This document shows, piece after piece, positions 48,536 to 59,494 of a stretch of 64,000 nucleotides of DNA. The position numbers and the translations under genes were made by a program. The stretch comes from Neodontobutis hainanensis. Lineage: Eukaryota; Chordata; Actinopteri; Gobiiformes; Odontobutidae. The notes under the pieces are model-generated. The model was not told the origin of the DNA, made no database searches, and worked only from the letters and a program-made list of their open reading frames with translations. The stretch covers positions 7,960,501 to 8,024,500 of the forward strand of contig JALDNG010000041.1 in assembly GCA_024349245.1 (NCBI GenBank), written 5' to 3'. The first letter of the stretch is position 1; each line of letters starts with the position of its first letter.

Positions 48536-51449
48536 AAGCCCTCTTTGGTCTAGCAGGTCACTACCAGGGTCCTGGGGGGGCTCACCTGGTACAATGCATA
48601 TGATATAACGGGGCAACTCCTGTCCCTCTGTATTTATCAAATTATTTTCTTACTAACAAAAGTTTTGTTAAAAATAACTCCTCCTTCTTCTTCTACTTCT
48701 CCTTCACTATATTAACAGGATAACATGGTACGTTTTACATTAAAATACTGTGGCTGTTTTAAAACCTAATTCTGATTCAAAATGAATTAAGAAAAGTCTC
48801 TATTTGAAATGAACTGTTGTTGCACAGCAAAGCTAAATAGAAAACCTATCCAGAAACAGAAATAGATCAAACATATAATGGGCCACTTGTCAAGACACAC
48901 TCAGTGGTTCCACAAAATGTCAGATGTTATTGAGAGCCAACAGGGCACCATCACTTTTACACTGACATGATGCATACCTATTCACCCGCTCGATTTAATC
49001 TCAAGTTTCAATTCAGTGTTTCTCAGTTGAGTTTCTTAAGTGGAAGCAGTATGCAGAGATGTGAGACCTCCAAGACAGCCACAGAGCGTTTGAGTCATCA
49101 GCCGGCAGCGTGTAAACAAGGCGATCTCAGTCCAAAGGTTATCGGGCCTGTCATGAGCAAAGAGGACAGCTGCTGGTGGAGGTGCTGTGCTCTGGCAGAT
49201 GTGATGGGCTCACTCTGCAGGGATGAGTAATGGTAAACAACAGGGGCGGTGCGGTCACAACGCAGTTCTGGTAAAATGTCAGCACATCTGTCACATCAGC
49301 TTGAGGGTCACTGTAACTTCGTGGAATAAAATAATATGCTTAATGAGATTGTGAAACATTGTTAGGAGTAGACATTATAGCAGTGGCCTAGTTAGAAGTA
49401 CATGCAGAAGTGAGGGGTGGCCCCAAATAGCAAGACTCCAAGACCATAAATCTAAAGGTTGTCTCATATTTAAAAATGAGTCTTAAGCAATCCTTGTGAG
49501 TTGTTATTACAAACAATAGATAGCAATATGCTGCTAACACACATGTTTGTTAATGGGGCCAGTAAAAATATATTTTGACTAACAACTATTTCGACTGGAT
49601 CATCAATACTAGTTGAGTGTGTTACATATAATATTTTTTATATTGATTCCTTTTGATAGAGGCTTAGGCCTAGGAGCACATATCCATAACATTATTATGT
49701 AGTAAGTGCACGCATGTGGCCAGCTATTACAGCAGTACATTGCAGCTGTCTGCTTCTCCAAATTGCACTGACATCCCTCTACTTTGATCATTCAGTAGTA
49801 GCTCAAAGCACCTATTTACAAAATATATCCCTTTATTGGTCCTGTGCTTTCCTGATGCTATAGGTCAATGATTGTTCAGTATCACAAGATTTCAGAGGAC
49901 TAACATTTCACTCAACTGTTACGTTAACAGCTAACATTGTAACAGTGAACTTTGAGTATTCTCAAAATATAGTAACTTCTGACTTAATAAATTTGCGAAA
50001 ACCTACTTTTAATAAACACATATGCAGTGAGCATTTAGGCTCCGCCCAGTCTGCTACATCAAACAGGCAGTCTTCAGAAACTGACTTGCAACGACGCCCT
50101 ACGGCTATTATTAAAAAGGCCTAGTTGGTCAAGTGCCAGTGAACTGTTTGTGTCATCTCGAGTAAGCACATTGTCAGCTGTTTTAAGAAATTTGATGTAT
50201 AAATTTATTTGTCGGTTGAATAATTCTGAAAATAACATTTTTTATTTTGAACTAATATTGCTTGGGTCTCACGGGAAACAAATTGCATAACAACACTACG
50301 CACATAAGCTGTAGGGGGAGCTCTGTCGAAGAAATACAACCAAAAACAGCAAAGAAACTGCCAGACTTGCAAATTGATGACCAGCCATAATAAAAAGTGA
50401 AATCCAACCAACCAGCTGTTCATCAAACCAAGCATCAGATCAGACCTTTTCCTTACTTTTTCTGTCACACCAAAATATTATTTTGGTGTGACACCAATAT
50501 AATATTTTTCCTACACTACAATACACGGTCTTTATTGGAAAAAGTATTGAAAAGTCCAGATCCTTTTACTTTGTAAATTTGACAGTATCTTTAGTCTTTG
50601 TGGGTGGGTATTCAGGTTGAAAATATGCAAAAGGACAGTTTAAAGTTCAAAAATTTATCTCACCAGGTTTTTTTTCCCCTTCTTGTGTCTCACCAACTCC
50701 AAATGGCTTTTTACACACATCAGCTACATGTCATAAATCACCACCCAGCCAGCCTTCTCCCCGACCGTGAGACATTTTTAGATCCACCTCCACAAGAATA
50801 AGCATCACATCCCACCACTTCCAGAAGCCAGGCCAACTTCTTTCTTGGAGCCCACTCAGTCTCTGCAGCTGCTGGGGGCCAATTACAGCGGCCTGGTTCC
50901 AGGTCTGCGCTCTGACACGGCCGCCCTCTGATTTTAAAGAAGTGATGAAAAGTACTTTGTTATGTTATGTACAGCACACACACCTCTAAGCCAGCCTCTG
51001 CCCACACAAAACACACACAAAAGCCATTTTGTAGAATGTCTGGTTATAAAAAGGCTGTAAACACAAAAATAAGATGTTTTGAAGATGAGGCCAGTGTGAT
51101 ATCTTTGCATAACATCATGAACCATTTTGGATTGTGTTTGCCATGACAAACAACTTTTAACTTTACTTCTAACTCACCACTGTTTATGGATCTCTGTTGG
51201 AAACGCTATTATTCAGCGGCTCATTATGTGCCGAAATGCCCATCGTTCACTGCCCCCTGCTTCTGGAAAATGCCGGAGCAGTGTCGGAGAGTTTGGCATC
51301 ATTAGAACGATTAAATGTGTGTCAAAGTTTGAGGGAAAAAGAAAACTGACAAGCAGACAAAACAATGATAAAAGACTGCCCTGTAAGTGCTGCAGCTTGT
51401 TTTTATTTTTTTATTTTTTGCAAATGAGAAAATAACAAACAATTAAAAA

Positions 51450-52030
51450 AAACATTTATTTTCAACTAAAACCTCTGGTGTCCAACAAAAATTGATTACA
51501 AGATGGTTAAATGTAAACCAGATTATGCTCAAATAAATCCATTTCAAACCTGTTTCAAAATAATCACACACCTATGAATATCTGACTTAAGTGTGATCAA
51601 GTCCAACAAACATAACTTAAAATATCTTTATGTTTTGTAAACCAGTTACTGTCCAAAAAATGTGTGGGAAGCTGATGAAAACAATCACATTTAACAGTCT
51701 CTTAACATCTAAAACTGTTCACATGTAACAGAAATTAAGAAAAAGATCAAATAAAACCTGCTGAAATTTAGGAAGTCCAACTTTAGTCAATTAAAACTCG
51801 TTTGAAACAAAGATGACTTATAACCTCCACCAGTTGGTCCAACTAAAAATTGTGGAAACCTGGCCAAAACAATTGTGTTCTAAATCTAAACCTTTTAAAA
51901 TCCAACAAAAATCACTTAAAACCTCGTCAAATTCAGTAATTCTAACCTAAACCACTTGAAACCTGCGTAAAACGATCCCAGACCTGTTCAAATCTAACTT
52001 AAGCATGGTCAAGTCCAACAATGTGTAAAC
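51450..52030. repeat. Degenerate tandem-like repeat region
   Basis: Short motifs recur every few tens of bases: 'tccaacaaaaat', 'tccaactaaaaat', 'aaacctg(g/t)tcaaa', 'aacctgtttcaaaataa'. They are too diverged to give a firm unit length by eye. Similar words return near 52600-52710 ('gatccaactaaaaccattt'). Confidence 0.5.
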
Positions 52031-52494
52031 CATGGTCAAAAGAAACACAAATCTTTTCAATCAACCACCTGATCAACTCTAAGCGAAGGAGATATGTTGC
52101 ACTGTGTAAGGCAAATGGTGGCCACAACAGATACTGAGAACTCCCTGAACTGCACACAGGGAAACTGCACATTTTAGAGCGGCCTTTTACTGTGGCCAGC
52201 CTAAGGCACACCTGTGCAATAATCATGCTCTTGATATGCCTGTGAGCTGAACGGATTATCTTGGCAAAGGAGAAGTGCTCACTAACACAGATTCTGACAG
52301 ATTTGTGAACAATATTTGAGAGAAATAAGCCTTTCGCCTCCATAGAAAAAGTCTTAGATCTTTGAGTTCTAATCTGTATTTATATATATTATTTTTTAGA
52401 CAGCGTACAATGTGCATTAAGACAAAGCAGAGACGCTTGTACCAGATTATATCTTAACAGCTAATTTCCATCTCTAGTCCTGTATAGTACATGT

Positions 52495-52595
52495 TTTTGG
52501 TGGTGTGGGAATCTACACGGGGAGAACATGCAAACCTCACACAGAAAGGCCCTGTACTGGCTGGGAATCAAACTGAGGACCTTCTTGCTGTTAGT
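52495..52595 (-). repeat. Fragment of the Leu/Ser-tRNA-headed SINE
   Basis: On the minus strand it reads 'agcaagaaggtcctcagttt', then 'gattcccagcc', then 'gaggtttgcatgttctcccc': the 3' part of the tRNA-like head and the start of the body. Confidence 0.7.
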
Positions 52596-53770
52596 AAAAA
52601 AATCCAGAATAAGTAGCTCAGATCCAACTAAAACCATTTAAATACCCATCCACTGAAAATCACGTTAAAGCCCAATTAAAATTCAACTAAAACTTTTTAA
52701 ACTTTTTAACTCATTTTCATATCAACCCTCTACCTATCTAGACCCGGTTTAATGATAAATAAATAAAAAAGTACAACATTTATAAATTTTCTGCTAAATA
52801 ACAAAGTGTACTCCTGTTCCAAATAACAGCAGTAGCCCTGGATCGACAGACTTTGGATGCCCCTCAAGGACTGGTAATTGGCAGCCTGAAGTCATCCCCG
52901 TCACCTGACCTTTGAGTTACTGCAGAACTCACAAAAAACTAAACAATGGAATGGTGGCCTTATTAAGCTTATTGTTACACCTTCAAAGTTCAAAGGGCAC
53001 CGTAAGACCTTTTGTGTGAATGGCAAGTTGGCATTACTGACTGAGCGTGCGCGGTATGCTGCTTATGAACATGGCACACTGAATGTCAGAAAGCACAATG
53101 CCTCTTTCCCTTTTTTAATAAAGTCAAAATATACTTGAGAAATCTGTCAACAGCTAAGACACAATGCTGCAGAATTCTTGATGGTGATAAAACAGACTTG
53201 ACAAGACCTTAACTGGACTATTTCTATTTAAAAGTCTTCATTGTGCAGCATAGCCATTGTACTATTTTCTTTTAGGCACCCTCACTCAGCACAGTTGTTT
53301 AACATGCATTTTATTGAAACATATAACTTCCTGAACAATAAAATATTCCTGTGCCATTATTTAGCTTTACTGTGTGCTTCTGTCATTAAACTATGACAAT
53401 ACAAGCAGGTCCATGCCTAAACTAACATCAGTGAATAGCAAATATTGTACTGTTCATTCATGACGTCTTTATAATATTCACAACGTCAAAGCTTCCAACA
53501 GAAATGCTGAAACTAGGTCTAGAAAAGAACCGTCCTACATTTACAGCACATCTGACCATGTCTCATTCTGCCATCTAGCGTCCACCTTGTCAAATTACAT
53601 CTCTTGCGGCATTAATCAATGAGTCAAATATGGAAACAGCATGGCATATCTACCTTAAAAATGCCTTTTAATCTATTATAATGCTACAATTTAATAATAA
53701 AAATGTGTGCCTAAAATATTGGCTATTGCTTATATTATTAAATAACATTGCAATACACGTCTTCGTGGGT

Positions 53771-53830
53771 CCTAGATACGCATGCGCAATACACGGGGGG
53801 CGGGTTGATTTTGAGCGACGCAATGTTTAT
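53771..53830 (+). promoter_or_regulatory. prkab1: Probable PRKAB1 promoter: NRF-1-like site and GC box
   Basis: TACGCATGCGCA (53777-53788) matches the NRF-1 palindrome YGCGCAYGCGCR at 11 of 12 positions. GGGGGGCGGG (53795-53804) is a GC box of the Sp1 type. No TATA box is seen. This suits a housekeeping gene, about 1.45 kb upstream of the ATG. The transcription start is inferred to lie shortly downstream. Confidence 0.55.
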
Positions 53831-53997
53831 TTTCCGGCTGTGAAGAAATGGACTGGAGATGCTAACACCCCGGTGTCACGTCCAAGGTTGATGACCAGAA
53901 TATCTGATTGTTGCACTAGTCGATGTATTTACAGTGTCGTAGACATTTTCTCCGCTGATTTTCTAACCTTGTCATCAATTCCCGTTTTTGTCCAGAG
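53831..53997 (+). other. prkab1: Possible PRKAB1 5' non-coding exon 1
   Basis: Follows the promoter motifs and ends in a possible donor, CAGAG then GTATTG at 53998. An alternative donor is AG then GTTGAT at 53886. The boundaries are guesses, and no long coding frame is convincing. Confidence 0.35.
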
Positions 53998-54598
53998 GTA
54001 TTGTGTTAGCAGTTAGGTTAGCAAGCTTGTGTTATAACATTATCACGTCCAATTCCTATAGTCTTTTTTTCATATTTATTTATTTTTCAGTTAATGTTGC
54101 GTTATTATGTTAATAGTAGTAACTGCGTAATTGACGAGCTATTATAACATCAACGTGATGTTAATTAGGCTTTAAGCTTGTGTTAAAAAATATACTGTCG
54201 TTTCTTTCGCATATTATATCTGGCTGCCAAATTTTACAACTTCCTATATAACCTAATATGACGTTTGCCTTAGGAACATCTAAATGTCATGAGATAAAGT
54301 AAGTTAAAGATTCATCAATATATTTGTTATTGTAACTGATAAAGGATGGATGTGGACCACTGGCTTCTAGTTTAATTGTGTGTTGATTCTAAAAAAACAT
54401 TACATTTATCACTATATCCTTCTTCTGCCAATTTTATCCCCCAATGTTTTACAATCCCTGTCTGATTTTATCTGGTTCAATTTTTTACAGACACGGCACA
54501 TGTCTGTTTAATCAGAAACACATTGTAATCTAATGTGTTTTTGTGTAGATTTAGACTTGTCTCTGTAACCAGGCTTTATTTTGTTCCATTGTGCACAG

Positions 54599-54677
54599 GA
54601 GCTCAAACAGATCCACACTGAAGCACTTATGGTAGCCTCTGACTGGAAAGACTTCAGGGCCATTGGACCTTTTGCAC
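54599..54677 (+). other. prkab1: Probable PRKAB1 5' non-coding exon 2
   Basis: 79 bp between a good acceptor (TTGTGCACAG) and a good donor (GTAAGT). It has an ATG at 54629 that opens a short upstream frame. Confidence 0.55.
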
Positions 54678-55227
54678 GTAAGTGTTTCACAATATTGCCA
54701 CATTACCAAGAATGCAGCTGGGACACATAATCACAGTGAGGAGCCATGAAATTAATGTAAAAGTTCTAATAATGTGTATTCATAGAGCACATTTTAAATT
54801 GACTTTTGTTCAGTTTGAATTTAGTTTTTACAGAATCTAGGTATTAAAAATGTGGAAAAAAAGCATAATAAAAAATAAAGAAGATTAAAGTAGATTTTAC
54901 TGCACATGTTAAAGGACAAGAAATAACTGAAATAACTTGGAGAGCTCGAAATGATAACTGGAACTCATTATCAATGTACTCTATGTGTTTTAGTAAAAAC
55001 TGATCATCTGTAAATGGATGCAAAAGTGAGTGAATTATACTCTGAACCTTGTAGAATAAGTAACTCATTGCATTAAAGCAGGCCTCAGCTAAAGCAACTA
55101 AAGAATGTTGCCTGGAGGCTCAAATAATGGTGTTGTGTTGTGTCATGTGCTAACTATTAATCTTTTGATCTTGTTCACGTTACATTAATAATTTTCTGTA
55201 ACACTCTTATTTACAGTGACTCTGTAG
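54629..55227 (+). promoter_or_regulatory. prkab1: Upstream ORF in the PRKAB1 leader (spliced)
   Basis: If exon 54599-54677 is spliced to the exon at 55217, the ATG at 54629 reads 16 codons to the exon end, then 3 more, and stops at 55225-55227 (19 aa, MVASDWKDFRAIGPFALTL). That is 22 nt before the main ATG. The context of the upstream ATG (CTTATGG) is weaker than that of the main start (GCCATGGG). Confidence 0.4.
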
Positions 55228-55399
55228 AAGACTAAATTTAGACGCAGCCATGGGGAACACCAGCAGTGAGAGGGCTGCCATGGGCCACCATGGGGAAAAG
55301 GGTCGCAGGGACAGTCGAGGGGCCAAGGAGGGAGAGAGACCCAAAATCCTCATGGACAGCCCCGAGGATGCAGATATATTTCATGGAGAAGACATAAAA
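55217..55399 (+). CDS. prkab1: prkab1 exon with start codon
   Basis: Residues 1-50. Acceptor TTTACAG at 55210-55216. ATG at 55250 in strong Kozak context (GCAGCCATGG). Ser22 in the RRDS motif is equivalent to the human Ser24/25 region. Donor GTACGT at 55400. Confidence 0.95.
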
Positions 55400-58300
55400 G
55401 TACGTTCCACTTCTGTCTTATAACAATGTGTTAAAAAAGTAACTGCAACTACTAACACTAAAACAATATTTTATTCTTTGTGTGTAGGCCCCGTTAGAAA
55501 AAGATGAGTATCTTGCATGGCAGCAAGACATAGAAGCAGATGACAAATGTCCCACTTTGGATCGACCGACAGTTTTTCGCTGGAAAGGTGAGGGAAAGGA
55601 GGTTTTTCTCTCTGGATCCTTCAACAACTGGGTCAACAAGATTCCTCTGATTAGAAGGTAAGGATACATGGTTTCTTAAACTACTTACTTTTTTACTTGT
55701 TCACTAGTAGTTGCTGTGATAAATTAATAAAGGCTATATAAATGTGTGTAGCATGGAAGTATTTTGTCTGAAATTGTACATTTATTAAAGGCTTTACGTC
55801 AGCCCTGCAACAAACTGGCCACTGTCCAGGGAGTACCCTGCCTTAGGGATAGTCTCCAGTCACCTGCAACCCTTAACAGGACTAACCGGAAGAAAATTAA
55901 TGTATAAATGTAGGCTTTACCTAAGCAGATGTAAACAAAAAAATCAAAAAATCTATAAGATGTTACCTGTATCTGAAATCATGCCATAGTCATTATATAA
56001 TGCACTTTCTAGTTATGACTTAATTTTGTAGTTGTGTCTGAATGTGTTGTCACAGACAAAAAATTGGCAATAAAACCTTGCAATGCCCTATGACTAACAG
56101 GCCATTGTCCAGGGTGTACCCCACCTCAGGCCTAAACTGCTGGGATAGGCTCCAGGCACCCCTAACAGGACTAAGTGGAAGAAAATGAATGAATGAAAGC
56201 TTTGCAATGTGCAGAACTAATTAAGATTGGTGCAGCTCCCCCTACAGCTTCCCTTTGTAAAGGAAGGTTGTAAATACTCTTAGAGCAGCTCTGGACACCA
56301 GCCACGTTTTTCATAGAGTACAAAAAAAAAAACCTTAATGAAGGTGGGTAATTTTAGAAATTCTTATAGTTATAATATATACAATGATTGAATGTTTTAT
56401 GTCAACCCAAATCAGTGCTGTTTTTGGCTTAGATGCTCCAGAGTGGGATACTGCGCACATTAAACACACCCCTACAACTCAAATTAACCTTTGTAACGAC
56501 TTACATTATCAAGGTAAAACAATTTACTTAGTTCTGCTTTAAATCAAAAATCAGGTACAGTCTGTTTAAGTTTGGCTAGAGTTTATTTCAGAAATCCACT
56601 GTCAGTGAAGACCAATGGATATTCCTCTAAATATGCACCAGACGTGTTTATATAAAAACATATCTGTTACAGTCAGAACACCTTTGTGGCCATTGTTGAT
56701 CTCCCTGAGGGCGAGCACCAGTACAAGTTTTACGTGGATGGCCAGTGGACACATGACCCAGCAGAGGTAAAGAAACACTCATGCATGGAATTCTCATTTT
56801 GTTGCATAAGTTGAATCTATATTCATAAGTAAGAAATATCTTTGGATTCTGGCTCATTCATGTTTTCAGGCAAAGGACTGATTCAATGAAATGTCCTTAA
56901 AATAATATATATTGTCTTAGAGAAGTGTAAGAGTATTTTTGTTTTTAATGCTTTTCAAGATTGCACCAGTAAACTGCACTGAACGTTTTGTTGGAAACTC
57001 AGCTGGCTTTATGTTAGTGATCTCTAATTCCAATGGGATTATGAAGTTTGAGGCTGCGATAGTTTGTGAAGTGGAGTTTGAACCCGAGCAGAGAGGAACA
57101 TTCAGATTAATTCCAGGTGATGGCTACCCTCCAAAAAGAAAATGTTAGAAATGTCCTGAATGCAGTTTTTATTTAAAAGAGTGGGAACCCTGTACCTTCA
57201 GCAGCAGTTAAAATTAATCTTGACTTTTTCTAGCCCATCATAACCAGTCAGCTCGGCACAGTCAACAATATCATCCAAGTGAAGAAGACTGACTTCGAGG
57301 TGTTTGATGCTCTAATGGTGGACTCACAGAAATGCTCTGACATGTCAGGTAAGTGCCGACACAGCTGATTTAAAAAAAATCAAATGAATCTGCTCCTTTC
57401 CGAATACATACTGCTGACGGTGCTTATTTTGACGGAGGTATAGAAATGTGTGGAAACAAATGTAAACAAAAATGAAATGTTTCTTGCAATTGTTCTGAGT
57501 CTGTTTATGCCTGTGTCAGATCTGTCCAGCTCCCCCCCTGGGCCGTATCATCAGGACGCCTATGTTCACAAACAGGAGGAGAAGTTTAAGTCCCCACCTA
57601 TTCTTCCTCCTCATCTGCTGCAGGTCATCCTCAACAAAGACACTGGGATATCCGTAAGTAGCTGTACAATTATTTTAAAATACACATCTTGTATAAGTTT
57701 AAACCTAACCTTTAAATCTTTCCCGTCTAGTGTGACCCTGCCTTACTGCCAGAGCCCAATCATGTCATGCTCAACCACCTCTACGCTCTTTCCATCAAGG
57801 TAAGTCAGTGGATAAGAATGGGTTACCAACTATTTTAAGACCACAGCAGACAAGTAACTAGCTGTGTCCGCTTTAGTAGAAACTGTGCATTCCTGCTGTT
57901 ACACAACCGTATTTAGACAAACACTGGATGCAGATTGTAGCTCTGAAATGTATGAGGGAAGTCATTTGGTAGCTTTTTTTTTAGACCAAAAACAAACAAA
58001 CTAACTGAAAAAGTTGTGACTGTATCAAGATTAAGAAAAGACTTATAGGTATTGAGTCAAGACCAGTGTCTTATACAATGAAAGAACCATTTACTAAATC
58101 CAAACAGTGTCTAGGTTTAAGTTCAGTCTTAGTCTAATTGATGGATGGGTTTTGCATTTAGTGAAGGAGGAACAGTTCTATACCTACTAATCAACTGAAT
58201 CTCACATGAAGCTGATAACCTTTCATAAATGTCCTGCTATTATTGGTCTTTTCATGAGATGGTAGTGTGCCCTGAAACACACGAGTACAAAGTGGAGTAT

Positions 58301-59494
58301 GTGTCAAACTAGGTTTATTCATCTTTAAAAGATAAGTAATGTTGTCTCTAATTCTTGGAATTAGTGACAAAACGTCTTCACCTTGAAAACTGAGTCCAGA
58401 TGCTTTTACTTAAACCTTTTTGTCAAGATGTCCTGGATGACTGAGAACCTTCACAGACACGACTTTATGAATGTATAAGTAAATTGGCAAATCCAAAAGT
58501 ACCTCTAGTGAATAAATGTAAGAGTAAATAGTTGTCTGTCTCTACGTGCCAACCCTGCGACCAGACTGGCTTTTATCCAGTGTGTACCCCACCTGAAGCC
58601 CACAGTCACCCCTTACGGGAATAAGCAAAGTATAAGAAAATAAAAAATAGATAAAAATATCACATTTTCCCCAAAATCCAAAGATGTTTAATGACCAAAT
58701 AAAAACGTTGTGGTCATGGTTGGTTTTGATTTAAAATCTTGCAACTTCAATTTATGAGACCCAGAAGCGTTATCAAGAACAACACTTGAACTTGAAAAAT
58801 GTACTGCAGACAAAATAAAAGGGTGTAGTTATCCCTTATGTGTCTGGTTTATCTGAAAAACCTTAAACGATTTTCTACAAACACAACATTCCAGTCCTCT
58901 TTAAACCAGGGATCACTTTATCTAAAAACTAGACCACCCTAAAGACAAGATCACTGTAGCAAAGAGTCTTTAACGCTCTCACATCAGAGTCACACTGTCC
59001 TTTCAGAGCTAACGACTGTGAGACCAGAACAGCCTGGTCCAATCAGGTTTAGTTTCAGATCAAACTCCTCCCTCTAGAGGTAAAGCTCAGCTCTCTTACC
59101 AGTTGATCTCAGAACTGATAAAGTCTCTTGGAGAAGAGATAAAACATCTTCACCCTGAAAAACAACTACTTTTCTTCAAGATGACCTGGATGACTGAGAA
59201 CCTTCCCAGACTTCAAAAATGTGTTAATTATTCCAAACATAACTGAAAAGCTAAATCACATTTAGATAGTTTTAAGTTTGAATGGGTTTTGATTCAAGCT
59301 CTTCAAAAGTAGAGATTGTAGTTGCAGTGGGGATTTTGGCCTTCTCTCTTTTACTTTTAGCTTCTATAATTTATCTTTTAAACCATGGCACAAAATGCTT
59401 TCTTTCTGTCTTCCAGGATGGAGTGATGGTGCTCAGTGCAACCCATCGTTACAAGAAGAAGTACGTCACCACTTTGCTCTACAAGCCCATCTGA
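55250..59494 (+). CDS. prkab1: AMP-activated protein kinase subunit beta-1, seven coding exons
   Basis: Coding exons: 55250-55399, 55488-55657, 56673-56766, 57234-57348, 57520-57653, 57731-57799 and 59417-59494. All are GT-AG and join in frame to 810 nt (269 aa), against 270 aa in human. The protein is the scaffold of the AMPK heterotrimer, which senses cellular energy state. MGNTSSE is the N-myristoylation signal. A family 20/48 carbohydrate-binding module at about 76-162 has glycogen-contact Trp98, Lys125 and Trp132; Ser107 is equivalent to human Ser108. The C-terminal ASC domain (about 200-269, from PPILPPHLLQVIL to the end) binds alpha and gamma subunits and is nearly unchanged from mammals. 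MDSPEDAD, QKCSDMS and DTGIS are beta-1 rather than beta-2 features. It has one extra residue after Trp98, as in beta-2. I cannot tell whether this is the a or b fish paralogue. Confidence 0.97.
55488..55657 (+). CDS. prkab1: prkab1 coding exon 2 (CBM, first part)
   Basis: Residues 51-106 plus two bases of codon 107. Encodes PTVFRWKGEGKEVFLSGSFN and the NNWVNKIPLIR segment with the extra residue. Donor GTAAGG. Confidence 0.95.
55658..56672 (+). other. prkab1: prkab1 intron with two SINE tails
   Basis: Phase-2 intron of 1.0 kb. 55805-55905 and 56083-56197 are two plus-strand 3' tails of the Leu/Ser-tRNA-headed SINE ('ggccactgtccagggagtac', 'ggccattgtccagggtgtac'), each 5'-truncated. The second ends in AATGAATGAATGAAA. 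Confidence 0.8.
56673..56766 (+). CDS. prkab1: prkab1 coding exon 3 (CBM, second part)
   Basis: Residues 107-138. Contains Ser107, LPEGEHQYKFYVDGQW (Lys125, Trp132) and HDPAE. Donor GTAAAG. Confidence 0.95.
57234..57348 (+). CDS. prkab1: prkab1 coding exon 4
   Basis: Residues 139-176 plus one base of codon 177. Encodes TSQLGTVNNIIQVKKTDFEV and the beta-1-type MVDSQKCSDMS. Donor GTAAGT. Confidence 0.95.
57520..57653 (+). CDS. prkab1: prkab1 coding exon 5
   Basis: Residues 177-221. Encodes DLSSSPPGPYHQ and the start of the ASC domain, FKSPPILPPHLLQVILNKDT. Donor GTAAGT. Confidence 0.95.
57731..57799 (+). CDS. prkab1: prkab1 coding exon 6
   Basis: Residues 222-244, CDPALLPEPNHVMLNHLYAL then SIK, 69 nt, phase 0 on both sides. 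Confidence 0.95.
57800..59416 (+). other. prkab1: prkab1 last intron
   Basis: 1.6 kb, phase 0. Holds a SINE tail at 58470-58630 and repeat fragments with the 'ggatgactgagaaccttc' motif near 58430 and 59185, in reverse orientation to the fragment at 9470. Confidence 0.8.
58470..58630 (+). repeat. 3' part of the Leu/Ser-tRNA-headed SINE
   Basis: 'tgtataagtaaattggcaaa', 'gaataaatgtaagagtaaat' and 'gtgtaccccacctgaagccc' follow the order of the copy at 28809-29095. Confidence 0.65.
59417..59494 (+). CDS. prkab1: prkab1 last coding exon
   Basis: Residues 245-269 and stop TGA at 59492-59494. Encodes DGVMVLSATHRYKKKYVTTL then LYKPI, the invariant C-terminus of AMPK beta subunits. Confidence 0.97.
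   Translation, partial: DGVMVLSATHRYKKKYVTTLLYKPI

Larger units (their letters stand above)
47241..53770. other. Intergenic DNA between the tRNA array and PRKAB1
   Basis: No supported gene. It contains a decayed SINE head (48437-48535), a degenerate tandem-like region (51450-52030), and a minus-strand SINE fragment (52495-52595). The remaining open frames are short and unrelated to any protein I recognise. Confidence 0.65.
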
